A stretch of 64,000 nucleotides of DNA from Lepraria neglecta (taxonomy: Eukaryota > Ascomycota > Lecanoromycetes > Lecanorales > Stereocaulaceae), in NCBI GenBank assembly GCA_033220425.1, contig CM065653.1:1116001-1180000 (forward strand), in the 5' to 3' direction. Below are positions 9,566 through 22,373 of the stretch, piece after piece. Under the pieces are notes generated by a model. The model saw nothing but the letters and a program-made list of their open reading frames with translations. It was not told where the DNA came from and did not search any database. Numbering within the stretch: position 1 is the first letter of the stretch; every line of letters starts with the position of its first letter. Both the position numbers and the translations under genes were made by a program.

Positions 9566-12500
9566 ATGTTCACGTTCAATTCGCTTGTCCAGAAGGCTCA
9601 GTCACTCATTGATTCCACTGCACTGCAGAACATCAGAAGCCCTGATGGAACTCCTTCGAAAGCCGCCTTGTTCCGCCTCCAGTTCCGCCTGCCGGATTCC
9701 CAATCGCCGTTATATGAGATCACAGCCGAGCTGTCCTTATCCGCACCACAAAGCTCAAGAGCTTCAGCAACAGCGGCTAGAGAGAAGCAGAAGCTACAAG
9801 AGCGAGGCAATACATATGTGGGCAAGCTACACTTGAGTGAAAACTTCTTATGCTTCTCGACACAGCCTACAAGCTTCCACCCTAGCGCAACTACACAGGC
9901 CTCGAGCGCGTTCACGGGTCACACTCAAGGTGCTGGACCTGCAGGTAATGGCTTTACGCTACCGTTGTGTGCTATTCGGAGGGTGGAAAGGCTACAGACT
10001 GCCAACAGCCTCTTTGCATTGGCTATCACAACATGGAATGGCTTCACTACATTGGCCGGCAAGCAGGGCAGCTCGAGCGATGCGCAGCGTTTTACCGTGC
10101 AGCTTGCAGGAAGCAGGCAAGCGTCCGAACGATTTTGTGATGGACTGAGGAAAGGCCTGCGAGACGGTGTCAAGGAGGTTGAGAATCTGAAAGCGGTTAT
10201 TGGCGAATGTTATTCCGAGTACTTACTTTCAGGAGCCAACAAGGCTGAGAGAGAGAGCGCTATGACGGCCAAAGGAATGAAGGAGCCACCAGATGCAGGC
10301 CTCGGTATGGTGTTCAGGTACCCAGGTGATCCCAAGAAGCTGAGGGAGCAGAGCAAGATGAGGTTATGGAGGGAATATCTCAGAGGTCAGTACCGAAACA
10401 TGTTGTGGTTTACAGCTGCTTATGGTGGTACAGACAATGGCCGAAATGCCACGCTCATTCGACAACCCACTTTTCACAAGCTCATCCGCGTCGGCCTGCC
10501 TAATCGCCTTCGTGGAGAGATGTGGGAGCTTACGTCGGGATCCTTGTACTTGCGATTGCAAAAACCTAAACTTTTTGCCGACACCCTCTCAAAGTTTTCG
10601 GGTCGAGAGTCTCTAGCTATCGATGAAATCGAGAAAGACCTGAATCGAAGCCTTCCTGAGTACCCCGGCTTCCAGAGTGAGGAAGGCATTGGGCGATTGC
10701 GGCGAGTCCTCACGGCTTATAGCTGGACCAACGAGGAGGTTGGGTACTGTCAAGCAATGAACATTGTCGTTGCAGCGCTCCTCATGTAAGGTTCATGCCC
10801 CAAAATACTGGGCCGTACTGACAGGGACAGCTACATGTCGGAATCGCAAGCATTCTTCCTCCTCTCCGTTCTGTGCGATCGACTTCTTCCCGGCTACTAC
10901 TCCCAAACAATGTACGGTACGCTTTTGGATCAACGCGTTTTCGAATCGCTAGTCGAAAAGACAATGCCAATACTTTGGGATCACCTCGTAAAATCCGATG
11001 TACAGCTATCTGTTGTCTCACTGCCTTGGTTCCTTTCCTTGTATATCAATTCCATGCCTCTAGGTTTCGCATTTAGGGTTCTTGACGTCTTTTTTCTAGA
11101 AGGCCCAAAGGTGTTGTTCCAGATTGGCCTCGCCATTCTGAGGATCAACGGGGAGGAATTACTCGACATAACTGACGATGGCACCTTCATATCGATACTG
11201 AAAACCTACTTCTTCCGCTTGGATGAGTCTGCACACCCCACATCGGAGAATGAAAAACTTCGAGCTGTGACGAAGTTTCAGGAACTCATGGTTGTGGCCT
11301 TCAAGGAATTTGCCGGCATCACTCAAAGCACAATCTCAGAACAACGAGCGAAGCATAAGGATGCCGTCCTGGACAACATCGAAAGCTTTGCTAAGAGAAC
11401 TTCAATACGAAATCTTGGGCCTGACAGCAAACGCTTGAGTGTCGACGATCTGGGTTTCCTCTACGATCGTTTTTATGGCATCTTGTACGAGCGAGAGCAG
11501 CGCATGCAAGTCATGCGTGAAGAGTCTGACAGGCAAGCTAAGGCTAGCAGAAACAAGGCCACAGAATTAGTGACTGGTATTCCTGGCAATACCAGTATCG
11601 AGATAGGCAGAGTGGGCCTAGGTCCAAGCCCAACATTGATGAACTATGATGGCTTCAGGGAATTTCTAGCGGGCATCACAAGATGGGCCATCACGGACGC
11701 ACCAACAGCTTCACACAAGGACTCTGTTTCAGAGAAGGAAGGCAGTATATATTCAGGACATAGCGGGAGAGCCCGCAGCTTTTCGCTGTCCCCTTGGGGC
11801 GCAGGCAATGCCGAGCCTGCAGACCACGACTTCATGCAACGCTTGTACGGGAAATGGAACAAAGATGACAATGATGGTCTGAGCCTACAGGACGTTGTTA
11901 CAGGGATCGCCCACGTCAAAGGGACAAGAGACATCATGGCGAGCATCAGCTATTTCTTTGATTTATATGACGACGACGATGATGGAAAGGTTGACCGAGA
12001 AGGCATCTTACGCATCTCCGAAGCTCTTCTTTTTCTGACAAGACGAGGCCTTGGGGGTAGCCCGACTCCATCCTCGACTTCTACGATTAACGAAAGTGTC
12101 GAATCGACGAACTCAAACGCAGATGAGAGATTCCTCAGCAGCGTCAGCGCTTTCATTCGCCGCTGCTTCGAATACGCCGATCCAGACCACCCTCAAAACC
12201 AAAGCAATGGCACTACTGGATCTCCTGACCCGAGTCTCGGCGCCAGCATGGACAACTTCACAGTCGGTGACTCCGACTCCGAAGAAGACCTTCTCGATCT
12301 TGGCCCCAAATCCACGGATCAAGCGCCCTCTCCAGACGCACCACTCGCCAACCTCCCCCGCCGCACATCCTCCTTGAACCACCCCATAACAAAGCCGCCA
12401 TCCAAACACTCCGCCAACCTCGCCCTCGACCCCGCCAACCCCCTCCACATCACCCTCCCCACCTTCCGAATGGTAATCCTAGCCGACGACCTCCTCCAAC

Positions 12501-12988
12501 AATTCTTCGAATCATCCTTCCCCGACTCCTTCCATTTGTCCGATCACCCTGCCCACACCTCCCAAACGACTCTTACAACCTTTTCCTCGCCCACCACACC
12601 CACCATACCAGCCGCACCAAGAGGAGGAATCGTTCCACCTGCCAAAGGCCTACGGGGTGTCCTTGACAACATTGTCAGTGATGGCATGAGAGTTGCGGGG
12701 GAAGTACGAAAAAGAATGGACGAGGCACAAAGAGAGATGGAAAGGAGTGCACTGCAGCGGTCGAGCGAGGCTGATATGGATGATGAGGATGAGAAGGGCG
12801 GGTATGGGGGTGAATCGGATAGGAGGAGCATAAGAGAAGGAGATAGAGAACTCCTGGAGGGAGAGGAAGCAGTTGCGGGCGTCGGTAGAGGCGGTAACAA
12901 GGAGGTGGAGGAAGACCTTTTGGGTGCACTAGAGGATACAGGCGAAACCAGGACGCCAGAGAAGGGAAAGGTGGAGTTCGAGCGGTAA
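9566..12988 (+). CDS. GRAM-TBC-EF-hand Rab GTPase-activating protein
   Basis: Likely TBC-domain RabGAP of the Gyp2/Mdr1-TBC1D9 type, which speeds GTP hydrolysis by Rab proteins in membrane traffic. Exons: 9566-10385, 10434-10785, 10831-12988 (1109 residues). The 48-nt first intron has no stop and keeps frame; I infer it because removal joins LREYLR to DNGRNATL as I recall from the family. A GRAM-like lipid-binding region lies near residues 80-150 (GKLHLSENFLCFS). The TBC domain starts at GLPNRLRGEMWELTSG and keeps the Arg finger in IEKDLNRSLPE and the Gln finger in GYCQAMN. An EF-hand-like loop DDDDDGKVDREG follows. The C-terminal 300 residues are Ser/Pro-rich and acidic. The start MFTFNSLVQKAQSLID fits the family. 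Intact. Confidence 0.9.
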
Positions 12989-13642
12989 ATATACCAGGTG
13001 CATGTATAAGGGTGTTTGGTAAAAGGGCGTTTGGGATGTGTCCGTATCTAATGGCTGATGGACACGGCGTTTGTCCTTTAATACACCAAGAGCTACGCGT
13101 CAATAAATTCTTTTCGTGCTTGTTTCAAGGGCCAGCGAAGCTCGTAGCCAATAATACCAGAATCGCGCCGTAATCTTGTATGCCGAATCAGTCGTTCCCA
13201 ATCGATGTTGCGCCATTGTCGGGGTAGTGGACCGGATCTTTGGGTTGAACAGCGCTTCGTATAGGCGTTGAACAGCATCACTCGGGCTCAAATCGACGTC
13301 TGTATGCAGCTTAGATCTGGCTATTTGAGCAGAGATTCTGGTGAGGAAGTTGTTCAACAAGCCCGGAGCGGCGTGCGCATGCACGTTCATCAATTCGTGA
13401 TTAATCCAGCTAGATACAATACGGAGGTGGATGTAGGTAAAGGAAACACCATAGCCATGCCCTCTACGCTCAAAAGAACCTCTCGTATCATATCCATCCA
13501 TCCATCATTTCGTTATCGTAGGTATTGTGCCTATGTTCTTGTTCCCTCATAGCTGCTCATGTGCACGTATCTCCCTTATTCCCTCAAATTGCTCCACAAT
13601 CTTAACCAATGAATGCTCGCATGTAGAGTCTTCGGACGCATC
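12989..13642. other. Tail-to-tail intergenic region
   Basis: A minus-strand open frame of 133 codons (13100-13501) shows no motif I recognise and lies where two 3' ends meet. It is not supported as a gene. Confidence 0.45.
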
Positions 13643-15723
13643 TCAGCGATATCTCCGAGGCGGTAGTCCACGATCGTAGATGATTTCCCGCTCTACCACC
13701 CTCTCCTCGTCCCACGGTGGTGGGGGCAGAGCCAGTGGCCGTCGAGGTCGCTCAGCGAACTCGCGCTCAGCTTGGATCTCGCGGATTCGTTCGCGGCGGT
13801 CACGCTTGATGTCTTCGGTGATTTCGACGAGACGGGCGACGTCCTCCTGGAGCGCTTGTTAGTAGGTGCAACTTGAGATAAAGGGGTTGGTGAGGGGTTG
13901 TAGCATGAGCCCAGGACATACATATCGAAGATACTCAAAAACGTAGTAATGAGTGTCAGTCTGTTCATATTCGTAGCCGGCCTCCTTGACAGCTTCCTCA
14001 CTGACGAGAGTTTTTTCGATTTCCGTCCACATACGATCTTTCTTAGATTTCTCAGCCTCGAAGCGGCGTCCTCGGTCTCTCGTATCGACGATAGTAACTT
14101 CACGGGATTCTTCCACCTCATCATAACGTGAGCCACGGCGAACGCCATCTAGTCGGGGCCGGTCACCCGTTTCGCGTTCGAAGATGATATCTTCGTCGTA
14201 GTGGCGGCCATTGCGATCGCCGCTGTGAAAAAGAAGTCAGTCGCGAAGTAGATAATGGAGCGCAAGAAGTGAGTGACTCGCCTGCGCTTAATCTCTATTC
14301 GCTCTTCGCGGACTGGAGATGGTGAGCGAGGCTTGGGTGGAGTTCGAGGTCGTGGTGGCTCCGGAGCTCGTTCGAACCCTTGTGAGACGTTAGCAGGTCA
14401 ATGACAAGCACATGATGAAGCTGGCTTACCATGATCAATATGACGGTGGTGCGTGATCACTTCCTGAACGATCGGTGGAGCTCTTACAGGCTCGGGTTCT
14501 CTCACGGGTGGTGCGGGTGGTGCGGGTGGTGGCAGAGGCTCAGGTGAAGGCGACCTCTCTTTGCGTCTGATAACGATCTGGTCCTTGTGTCGTCCATCGC
14601 TGTCATCGTGCCGGAAGGTAATATCCTCATAGTCTCCTCTATGGGTCTCCCTAGACCTCTCGCGAGGCCTCTCACGCTGTCCTCCACTTCTTCGTATCGA
14701 AATGTCCTCTTCCTCGAAGCCACCCCTAGAGCGTCCTTCATCGCGACGGATGACAATCTGCTGCTCTTCTCCTCTTAAGCTTGATCTTGCGCGTGGCCGG
14801 TCTCGTTCGCCGCTGCTGATGGTGAGGCTCTCCCGCTCGAAGCTTGCTGCTCGGGGCCGCCGCCTATCACGCTCCGAGAAGATGATCTCATCCTTCTCGT
14901 ACCGATCTCTCTCCCTGGCTGGTCCTCTCGATCGGTCGTCTCTGATGTCAATGTCTACTTCCTCTCGAAATCTCTCCCTGGGCGGTCCCCTAGATCTATC
15001 CTCTCTAATATCGATATCCACCTCCTCTCTGAATTTCTCCCTGGGTGGTCCTCTAGATCTCTCATCCCTTCTGATGATGATCTCTTCATCGTCGTAGTCT
15101 CGGCCCCTAGCAGGACCTCGTGATCTCTCACGGATGGAAATCTCCGTCCGTTCTGGCTCTGGGCTGGGTTCTCTGATCTTAGGTGCTCGGAAAACATACT
15201 CTTCCCTCTCGGAGCGGATTTGCTGAGGTGGTAGAGGTGCCGGCTCGCGTATCGGTATCACTTCCCTCTCCCTCTCTCGGTCTCGTCGGTAGACGAACTC
15301 CTCCCTCTCAGAGCGGATCTGTGGTTCCCTCTCTCTAGGTCTGTAGACAATTTCCCGCTCGAAGTATTCCCTCTCTCTTGGCCTCTCCCTCGTCCCTCGA
15401 TTGATGGTCACCTCGTCCTCTATGATTTCTCTCTCACGAGGCCTGTCCCTCGTGCCTCGACTAATGACGGTATCTTCCTCTATGACTTCCCGACGTCGTG
15501 GTCTCTCTCTCGACCGCTCCCGTATCTCTTCCCGTAGGACGAGAGGTCCAGCTTCTCGGCGGCCATAGTCTTCTTTAAGGAACTCGGGCTCTGCGGGGCG
15601 GCGACGCACGTGCTCTTCTATGTCTTCCTGGTAGACAGTGCGACCACCTCGGCCACGGCTGCTGGGTTCGTAGTATTCCCGATCACGCTCTTCGTAGACA
15701 TCACTGTAGCCTCGACGAGACAT
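13643..15723 (-). CDS. Arg/Glu-rich repeat protein with conserved C-terminal module
   Basis: Four exons: 15723-14430, 14378-14282, 14222-13922, 13846-13643, giving 631 residues with every junction in frame. The first 430 residues are dominated by R, E, D, S and P in loose repeats (RSRGPPRE, REEVDIDIR, IVIRRDE), probably disordered and highly charged. The C-terminal 110 residues are folded-looking: WTEIEKTLVSEEAVKEAGYE, then YYVFEYLRY joined to EDVARLVEITEDIKRDRRE. I recall this module in uncharacterised fungal proteins (possibly the one called DUF8035). The second intron uses a GC donor (AG|GCGAGT at 14281); a GT donor four bases on would shift the frame. Role unknown; RS/RE-type content could suggest RNA or nuclear scaffold binding, which is inference. 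Confidence 0.8.
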
Positions 15724-17610
15724 GTTTACGTGTTTGTGTAACTCGGTGGAGTGGGGGCGGCGGTGGACGGTGTTCGAAGGTCGAGGCGGTCAAAGAAGAT
15801 GCCGTCGAATGAAATGATGCCTTCAGGTCATGGCAATTCCAAACACGAAATTTTCAGCATGCGTGATATCCTCGTCAGACTTTGCTGGGACTCGTGCTTA
15901 GTGAGTGTGTTGTGGTGATAGGGCGACTAGAGTGGGGCTGAAGTGGTGGCTTATCAAATGAGGGTGGGTTGTCAGCTCGCACTGGCTCGTGATCGTTCAC
16001 AGGTGGCCGCCTCCGACAAAGTGTTCGTTCCTTGTTCCTTGGGAACCGTTATGTGTTTACAAGGTTAAGGGTTGAGAACCGAGAGCGTTGGGTAGCTACG
16101 CTTACAATAGAATTACGTATTTATGAGCCGAGCCTTGAGCCGCCACACTATCACACAAGCATGTCTTACACTCATTGGGCATATCAATTCAAGCTTACTT
16201 TTGCTACATGGTGCTCGATAAGGCTGGGGTTTGACTGGGCAATTTGGGCACCAAGAATACAGGTTTTTGGCAATGATTACTGCACATTAGGTCACCAGAT
16301 AGTGAACACACGTTGCAGGAGGAGCTGTTAGACTGGGAGTAAAGCCCATTATCAAGGCGAGTTTATTGCTTGAGTACTCGCTATCAACTTCCAGCAGCCC
16401 AAAATCCAGAAGATAGCCTTTCTAGGCGACATACTACCAGGCTGACAGTGGCGTGTATATGTCTGGAGTCGGAAGATTGGTCGCTCCGTCCTTGGAAAAA
16501 GCCTGATGGGGGTAGCAGTCCAGTTGCAGTGCGCACGATTCGCATCCAGTTTTTGATGCTGTCCAGAAGCAAACTCGAAGGTGCAGGGAAACCAAGACCG
16601 CATGAGTGGTTGTAAACCGAGCGTTAAGATTAGGATGACCAGATGAAAGCCTTTTCCAGGTGCCTTGCTTGGGTATAAGAATGCATTCCGCCGGATTGGA
16701 ATATGTCCCCTCGTGAAAACTCCAGTTCATGCTGAAAAGGCCCTCTTATGCCAATCGGAAATCCAGATAAGTATGCGCAAAAGTCCTTAGAAATCATTAT
16801 CCATTTCCATGATGTAGGCAGGTGGAATCCATTTGGCCAAAGTCGAGAAGCTTCTCATGTCCTTAATAAGAGCATCATTCATTAGATGAGAACGGAAGAG
16901 CAACCAAGGACTACGTTGTACTGGTATCCAACGCCGACAAGGTAGAGGCGGTCCATAGAAGTCGAACGTATCGCATGATTAGAAGACCTCCCGATGCAAT
17001 GGTAGCCGAAATCCCTAGTCTCCAATGTGTAGAAAGCAACCCGCAGTATTTCTCTCAAAAGGGAATTCAGTCTGTCCAAACTCCTCTGGTTTCTGCTCAA
17101 CGACGGCGACGGTCATTTCATGAACGTCGGCAAAGTACGATCATATGCTGAAGAGGAACACATTGGCTTCAAGGAAAACATGATCTCACACCGCAAATGC
17201 AAAGCCGCGCAACCCCATAACAGACTAGCCTAGAACAATGAGGATTTGCAAGTCTAAGACTCGGAAGCAGTGGCGACCTTTTTGTCGTCGCTAAGCCAAG
17301 CGGTCCCAGTGAGTAGATCCAGATACAGCAAGAAAAGATTCCTGGATCTATCGAAGCCTCCGAGGAGAAAGAATACTTAACAGCGCCATCGCTCGCAGTG
17401 CTGAAGTGGAGACGGCTCCTAAGACGTAATACCAAATGATTGAAGAGCTCCCATAGGTGGAAAGTCCAATCCGAAAGCCACGAGATGGTGCAAGCCTTGG
17501 AAGATGTGTCTCAGAAGCATTGCGAATAATCGCGGAAGAGAAGATGAAAGAGCAACATGGAGAGTGGTGACAAGGCTAGAAAGAACAAGCCACGGATCAC
17601 CGGTGAGTGT
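15724..17610. other. Long intergenic stretch
   Basis: Only short, motif-free frames on both strands, such as 16032-16331 and 16434-16730. No RNA gene, repeat or transposon was recognised. The part next to 15723 is the probable promoter of the Arg/Glu-rich gene. Confidence 0.45.
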
Positions 17611-18772
17611 TCATCTTCTGCGACGCTCTTCTCGGATGGGCTCATTCCTGTAGGCGTCCCTAGGCTCGTAACCGGCGGGAACCCGGCTAGATGGATAAGA
17701 TGGACCTCCTCTACCGGATTGGACTGGGGGCGTTGCAGACACGTAATCATACCTTGCGTCCACGTCTCCAGGTGAGGAATAGGACGGGTAGCTCCCCTGC
17801 ATCATCCTGGGGTCCATGCGAGGGTCTCCTCTTGGGTCCACTTGAGCGAATCTGGGGTCTGCTCTTGGATCTCTTGGGTCCGACGGCCTGGCGGCTGCAG
17901 CCCTCCCTGTACTTGGGTACGCACTTGGTTGTCTGTATGCGTCATTTCGCGGGGACTCATTTCCGTACGTGTAGTTTTCATTTGTTGCTGGCCGGGCATT
18001 GCCTGTAGTGTATCCAGTACCATAGCCGGTTCCCTGTGGAGCTCCATATTGGGTTCCTTGTCCATAAGCTGTCTCGGGGGTGTAATTAAGTCCTGCGTAG
18101 GCTCCTCCAAGGTTCTGTGGATAAACAGATGTAGAGACCGCCGGATATCCTGGCTGGGTGGTGGCCATAGTGTAAGAAGGGGCTGGAGTGGGATAATCAT
18201 AGTCCATGCTGCCTTGTTGTCTCAAAATTTGGTCTTGGCGGCGACTGGTTTCGGACTCTCCATAGGTAATACCTAGACTATCATTAGGGCCATTGGATGA
18301 GGGCGAGCCTTTTGCCAAATTACCTTGATGGCCCCTCCGTGTTATTTCGCGGTTCTCCGAGATGTAAGCATCAGAAAGCTCTTGTAGGTCATCCAGCATT
18401 TTCTAGCAACATACATGCATCAGTCAGCAGTCAACATACTCGTTGGGATGGAACTGACAGGTGTGAACGGCCTGACGGCAGTGACAATGTAGCCTTGAAG
18501 TCCCTAGACAAAGGTCAGTATACCAATCCTCGGTTGTGGAAAGTGCATCGTCGAACATTGTAGCTCGAAGGCCTCGAGTAAGCCTCAGGCCCAAGGTATT
18601 TACAGATTTCTCTCTGTAAAACTTCGCGATGGATACCATCTCCATTAACAAAGAACTCATTCAACTTAGCACGACTGGGCCTGGATGGTCCCGGGGGCTC
18701 TCCGCCGCGGCCTCCTTTGAGCTCACGGTAACCTCGATCGTCACGGTCACGGTCGCGAGGACGGGAAGTCAT
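17611..18772 (-). CDS. rfeG: RfeG-like fungal transcription factor
   Basis: Three exons: 18772-18557, 18503-18459 (a 45-nt exon) and 18402-17611, giving 350 residues, all introns phase 0. The N-terminal domain is FFVNGDGIHREVLQREICKY, then LGPEA and, across the splice sites, GLQGYIVTAVRPFTP and KMLDDLQELSDAY. This matches the pattern I remember for RfeG-type proteins (glycine-aromatic core after GDGI.REV.Q..IC.YLG). The remainder is Tyr/Gly/Pro/Gln-rich, with a cluster of DPR repeats (DPRADPRFAQVDPRGDPR), typical of a disordered activation or assembly region. I chose the Met at 18772 because it is followed directly by the basic RPRDRDRDD segment; an in-frame Met at 18841 is possible. The GTTCGA donor of intron 1 is weak. 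Confidence 0.78.
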
Positions 18773-20571
18773 GTCCGGGCAATGAGATGGGACCTTGGAG
18801 AATTGATTTGGATCCCTTACAATAACGGAGCGATAGAGCACAGGATAAAAAACCTTGGATAAGTCCTATAGGGCCAAAGGGTAGGAAGGCTGTCGAAAAC
18901 AACCTGGATAGGTTGATGCGAAGCCTTTTGCACTGGGTGTAATCCTTGGCTGTAGCAGATTCCTCTCTAAGTCCAAGGGAGATATTCCAACAGCGGATTC
19001 CTTTGGACGATGAAATATGGATGATGAGTACTGTATCCAGGTAATAAATAGATGAAGGCAGAAGCGCAGAAAGTGGGAAATGCCTCGATTTTGGGCGGGT
19101 GACAGTGGCAGGCAGAATGGTGGGGGAGTTGGGGGTTTAAGTGGTGGACGCTCAACTGCTTAGCGTCTTAGCGTCCCAGCGAGCCGACCTCAAAAAAACA
19201 AGAATGCTGATCTCTGTGGTTTGACGAAGGGACAACGTCTACTTTTTCAGCATTAGAAAATTTTAGACCCATAGAAGTCGGGCGCAGAAATGATAGGGTA
19301 CCTTGCTCTAGTCTTTTATGTGGATTTTCATTATAGATTGGAAGGGGGAAGATGTGTGCTTTGGTGGTCGGGCAGCAATGCACACGCTAATGCGGGAATG
19401 ACCAGAAGGAGGGAAAGAATAGCCAATCAGCCTGAACAGCCGACAAAAAGATATTTCAGCTGAGACCCAGACTCGTAATAACAGCCTGCGTGGTTTTATG
19501 TACTAATGTGTCTTTGTCAAATCGCATAAAACGGATAGAACAAGGAGGATTTTAAGACTTCCAGGTAGCGCCGGGCATTGGCCCTCGCTGGTGACTATAT
19601 TATGTGTCTTAAAGCTAATGGATTACTTTCCATGCACTTGATATCTTTTGGCCTTGAATCTGTCCAACTGCGTCGGCTTGAAATCACGTTGTGTAGCGAA
19701 AAGATCCGTATCCAGAGTCAAAGGTTCTGGTCCTGCAGTTTCCAAGTCTCTTGTTCTGCCTTCAAAACAGCGACTTGGAGGGACGACCGAGCCCCCCCGT
19801 TCAGTGACCGATTCCTTCCTCAAGACCCACCAGCATGCTCGTATCACCAGCGTGCCATGCTTCGTGGACCGCAGTGGAGCCGTATTCGTGGCCTTGCCCT
19901 CCTAGATTGGCCACTCGCAGTCTCACCTGCTACCGTGTGCCAACTAGCCTTGGTCCGGCGGGTTTTCACCTTGCACTCTTATCTATGCATCGTGCGCTGG
20001 AATGGGCGGCTGCGAGGGAGTTCTGGGCCGATGGTAGATCTGCGTCGATGGTAGGTCTCGCGTCTCGATCGAGCTCCTTGGCTGGGACTGCGGAGGACGA
20101 GCCGTAGAGGACTGTCTCCTGTTTTTCATTCATCGTGTCCCCTCCGCAGGCTCGCTCATTCTTTCTATTCTTCTATCCTCCATGCTGGCTATGGCCTTGA
20201 CTTCGTGACTCCGTACAATTCTTTCATCTTCACCGTATTTCTAACTCGTCTTACTCCCCCGCTCGGCCGAGGTGACGCAGATATGGCAGGGTCGCATTCG
20301 CTAGGAGGGTATGCGTGGATTGATCGTATTCGATCTTGTTCCGAAGCACAATCCGACATGTCCAGAGGAATTTGCACAATCGAACGTTGTGCTTCGTCGA
20401 AGCTTGAAGCTTGCTCCAAGGTCTCAGTTCCGAAAACAAAGGCTAAAATAGCCTATTTCGGCAAAGTAACGGCGAGCGGCCTTGGCGGACGCAGATCCCG
20501 TTCACATGCCGAGCCTGCGTGAACATTTCATCTTTTTCTTCTCTTCTCTAACATCTACTCTACACCCCACG
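18773..20571. other. Divergent intergenic region
   Basis: Separates the rfeG-like gene and the aspartokinase gene. Several 60-160 codon frames (for example 19578-20054) lack recognisable motifs. No RNA gene or repeat was seen. Confidence 0.4.
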
Positions 20572-22373
20572 ATGACGGTCAAGTCGGTACCCAATGGCGT
20601 TGTAGAATACTCCAGCTCTGAGAAACAACACGAGAAGCTACTGCCGCAGCGAGTGGTGCTGAAATTCGGAGGTCAGTCTCAGTTATGAATGTTGCTCACG
20701 TCTGACTCACGGTCGTACAGGTACATCAGTCGGCAAATTTGCTCGAGAGATAGCTGATGTATGCTTGTAATTAATGCCCCACCTCCTTCGGCCTCTGACA
20801 CTTGCTGTTATTGACTGTGGTCTAGATCCAGCCTGTCTGAAAACAAAATCGCCATAATTTGCTCCGCCCGAAGCGGTCTGTCCAAGGCAGAAGGCACTAC
20901 AAACCGGTGTGTGTCTTCCCTGCTACTAAAACGAGCTCCGTATGAAAAAATGGTTGATTCCAATTTGCAGTCTCCTGAAGGCTTCTCGAGAAGCAGCGAA
21001 ACCGGACTCGACAAAATGCGACGCCATCGTTTCCCAGATCCTCCACGAGCACATCAGTGCAATACACTTCAAATCAACAGAGCTAGCACAGAGGCTGGAG
21101 CGGGACATGACCACAGAATGCCAGAAGCTCAATGAGTTTCTAGCTGCAATACCCAAGAATGGGGAGGTCGCTGCTGAGAGTGAAGATAAGATTGTGAGCG
21201 TGGGTGAGAAGCTTAGCGCTCAGTTCCTGGCTGCCCTGCTCGAAGACCATGGTGTTGATTCTGTATACGTGGATTTGTCCAATGTCATCGACTTCAAAGT
21301 GCTTCATGGGCTAAATCAAGGATTTTACCAAGACCTTGCCCAAGCCATTAGCCGAAGGATACAGCTTTCTGGCGACAAGGTACCCGTTGTTACCGGCTTC
21401 TTCGGTCGTGTGCCTGGCGGCTTACTCAATAACTGTGGTCGCGGATATAGCGATCTATGTGCTGCTTTGGTTGCGGTAGGACTCGGTGCTCAGGAGCTAC
21501 AGGTGTGGAAGGAAGTGTCAGGCGTTTACACAGCGTACAAAACGTTCTCTCAACCTTCTGTATCTCAGGTTTGCTAACGCCAGACAGCGACCCTCGAAAA
21601 GTCCCTACCGCACATTTACTGAGCTCTATCCACCCAAGCGAGGCTAACGAGCTCACGTTCTATGGTTCCGAAGTCATCCACCATTTCACAATCGAGCAGT
21701 GCATTCCAAAGATACCCATACGTATCAAAAATGTTCTTGAACCTGAAGGTGCTGGCACCATCATTTTTCTAGATAATCGAGAGAAGACAGATCCATACCA
21801 CCAACAACGGCCGAAGAGACCGACAGCGGTCACGGTCAAGCAGCAGATCACCGTCGTCAACGTCCACTCCTACAGGAAAGTCGAGTCACCTGAGTTCCTG
21901 GCTGAGATATGCAAGATCCTCGCACGATGGTCGTTAGCCGTCAACCTGTTCGAGTTGAACGAATGCCACGTCTCGCTTGCTGTGCACTCTAAAACCCCCT
22001 TTATCAAAGGGGCCGAGGCGGAGGATCCAGACGATCTCCAGATGCAACATCAGGATCTGGCTAACGCTATACAAGAGCTCAAAGAGTACGGTGCTGTCGA
22101 TGTGATGCATAACATGGCGATCCTGAGCTTAATCGGCCTTCAACTCAAAAAATCAATAGGTATTGCTGGCAGAATGTTTACTACGTTAGGTGACAACAAC
22201 ATCAACATCGAAATGATTTCTCAAGGTAAGTCACGCTCCTTGCGGAGGACACGACTCTTGCTAAATCGCTTGCAGGAGCCAGTGAGATCAATATATCTTG
22301 TGTCATTGCCGAGCGAGAGGCTCTCCGTGCGCTGAACGTGGTACACACAGATCTCTTCACCTTTCTCGAATAG
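20572..22373 (+). CDS. HOM3: Aspartokinase (aspartate kinase), diverged
   Basis: Phosphorylates aspartate in the first step towards threonine, methionine and isoleucine. Exons: 20572-20671, 20721-20766, 20832-20906, 20971-21534, 21588-22225, 22276-22373; 506 residues, close to the usual length. Motifs: KFGGTSVGKFA, CSARSGLSKAEGTTN, VSVGEKLSAQF, VPVVTGFFG, GRGYSDLCAAL and, across an intron, GVYTADPRKVP. Two ACT-type regulatory repeats follow, with GIAGRMFTTLGDNNINIEMI and EINISCVIAERE near the end. Departures from the common fungal form, from memory: EVIHHFTIEQ instead of HPFT, and NLFELNECHVSLA instead of a threonine-serine rich ACT turn. The exon 2/3 junction is odd: the better GTATGC donor at 20759 breaks the frame, while GTAATT at 20767 with the acceptor after 20831 keeps it. 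It may be a second, specialised copy. Confidence 0.82.

Noticed and set aside
13100-13501. 133-codon minus-strand frame downstream of the RabGAP gene
   Set aside because: It has no motif or splice support and sits between two converging 3' ends.
20759-20831. Calling the aspartokinase a pseudogene
   Set aside because: An alternative donor restores frame, and the total coding length of the six exons is divisible by three with all motifs present.
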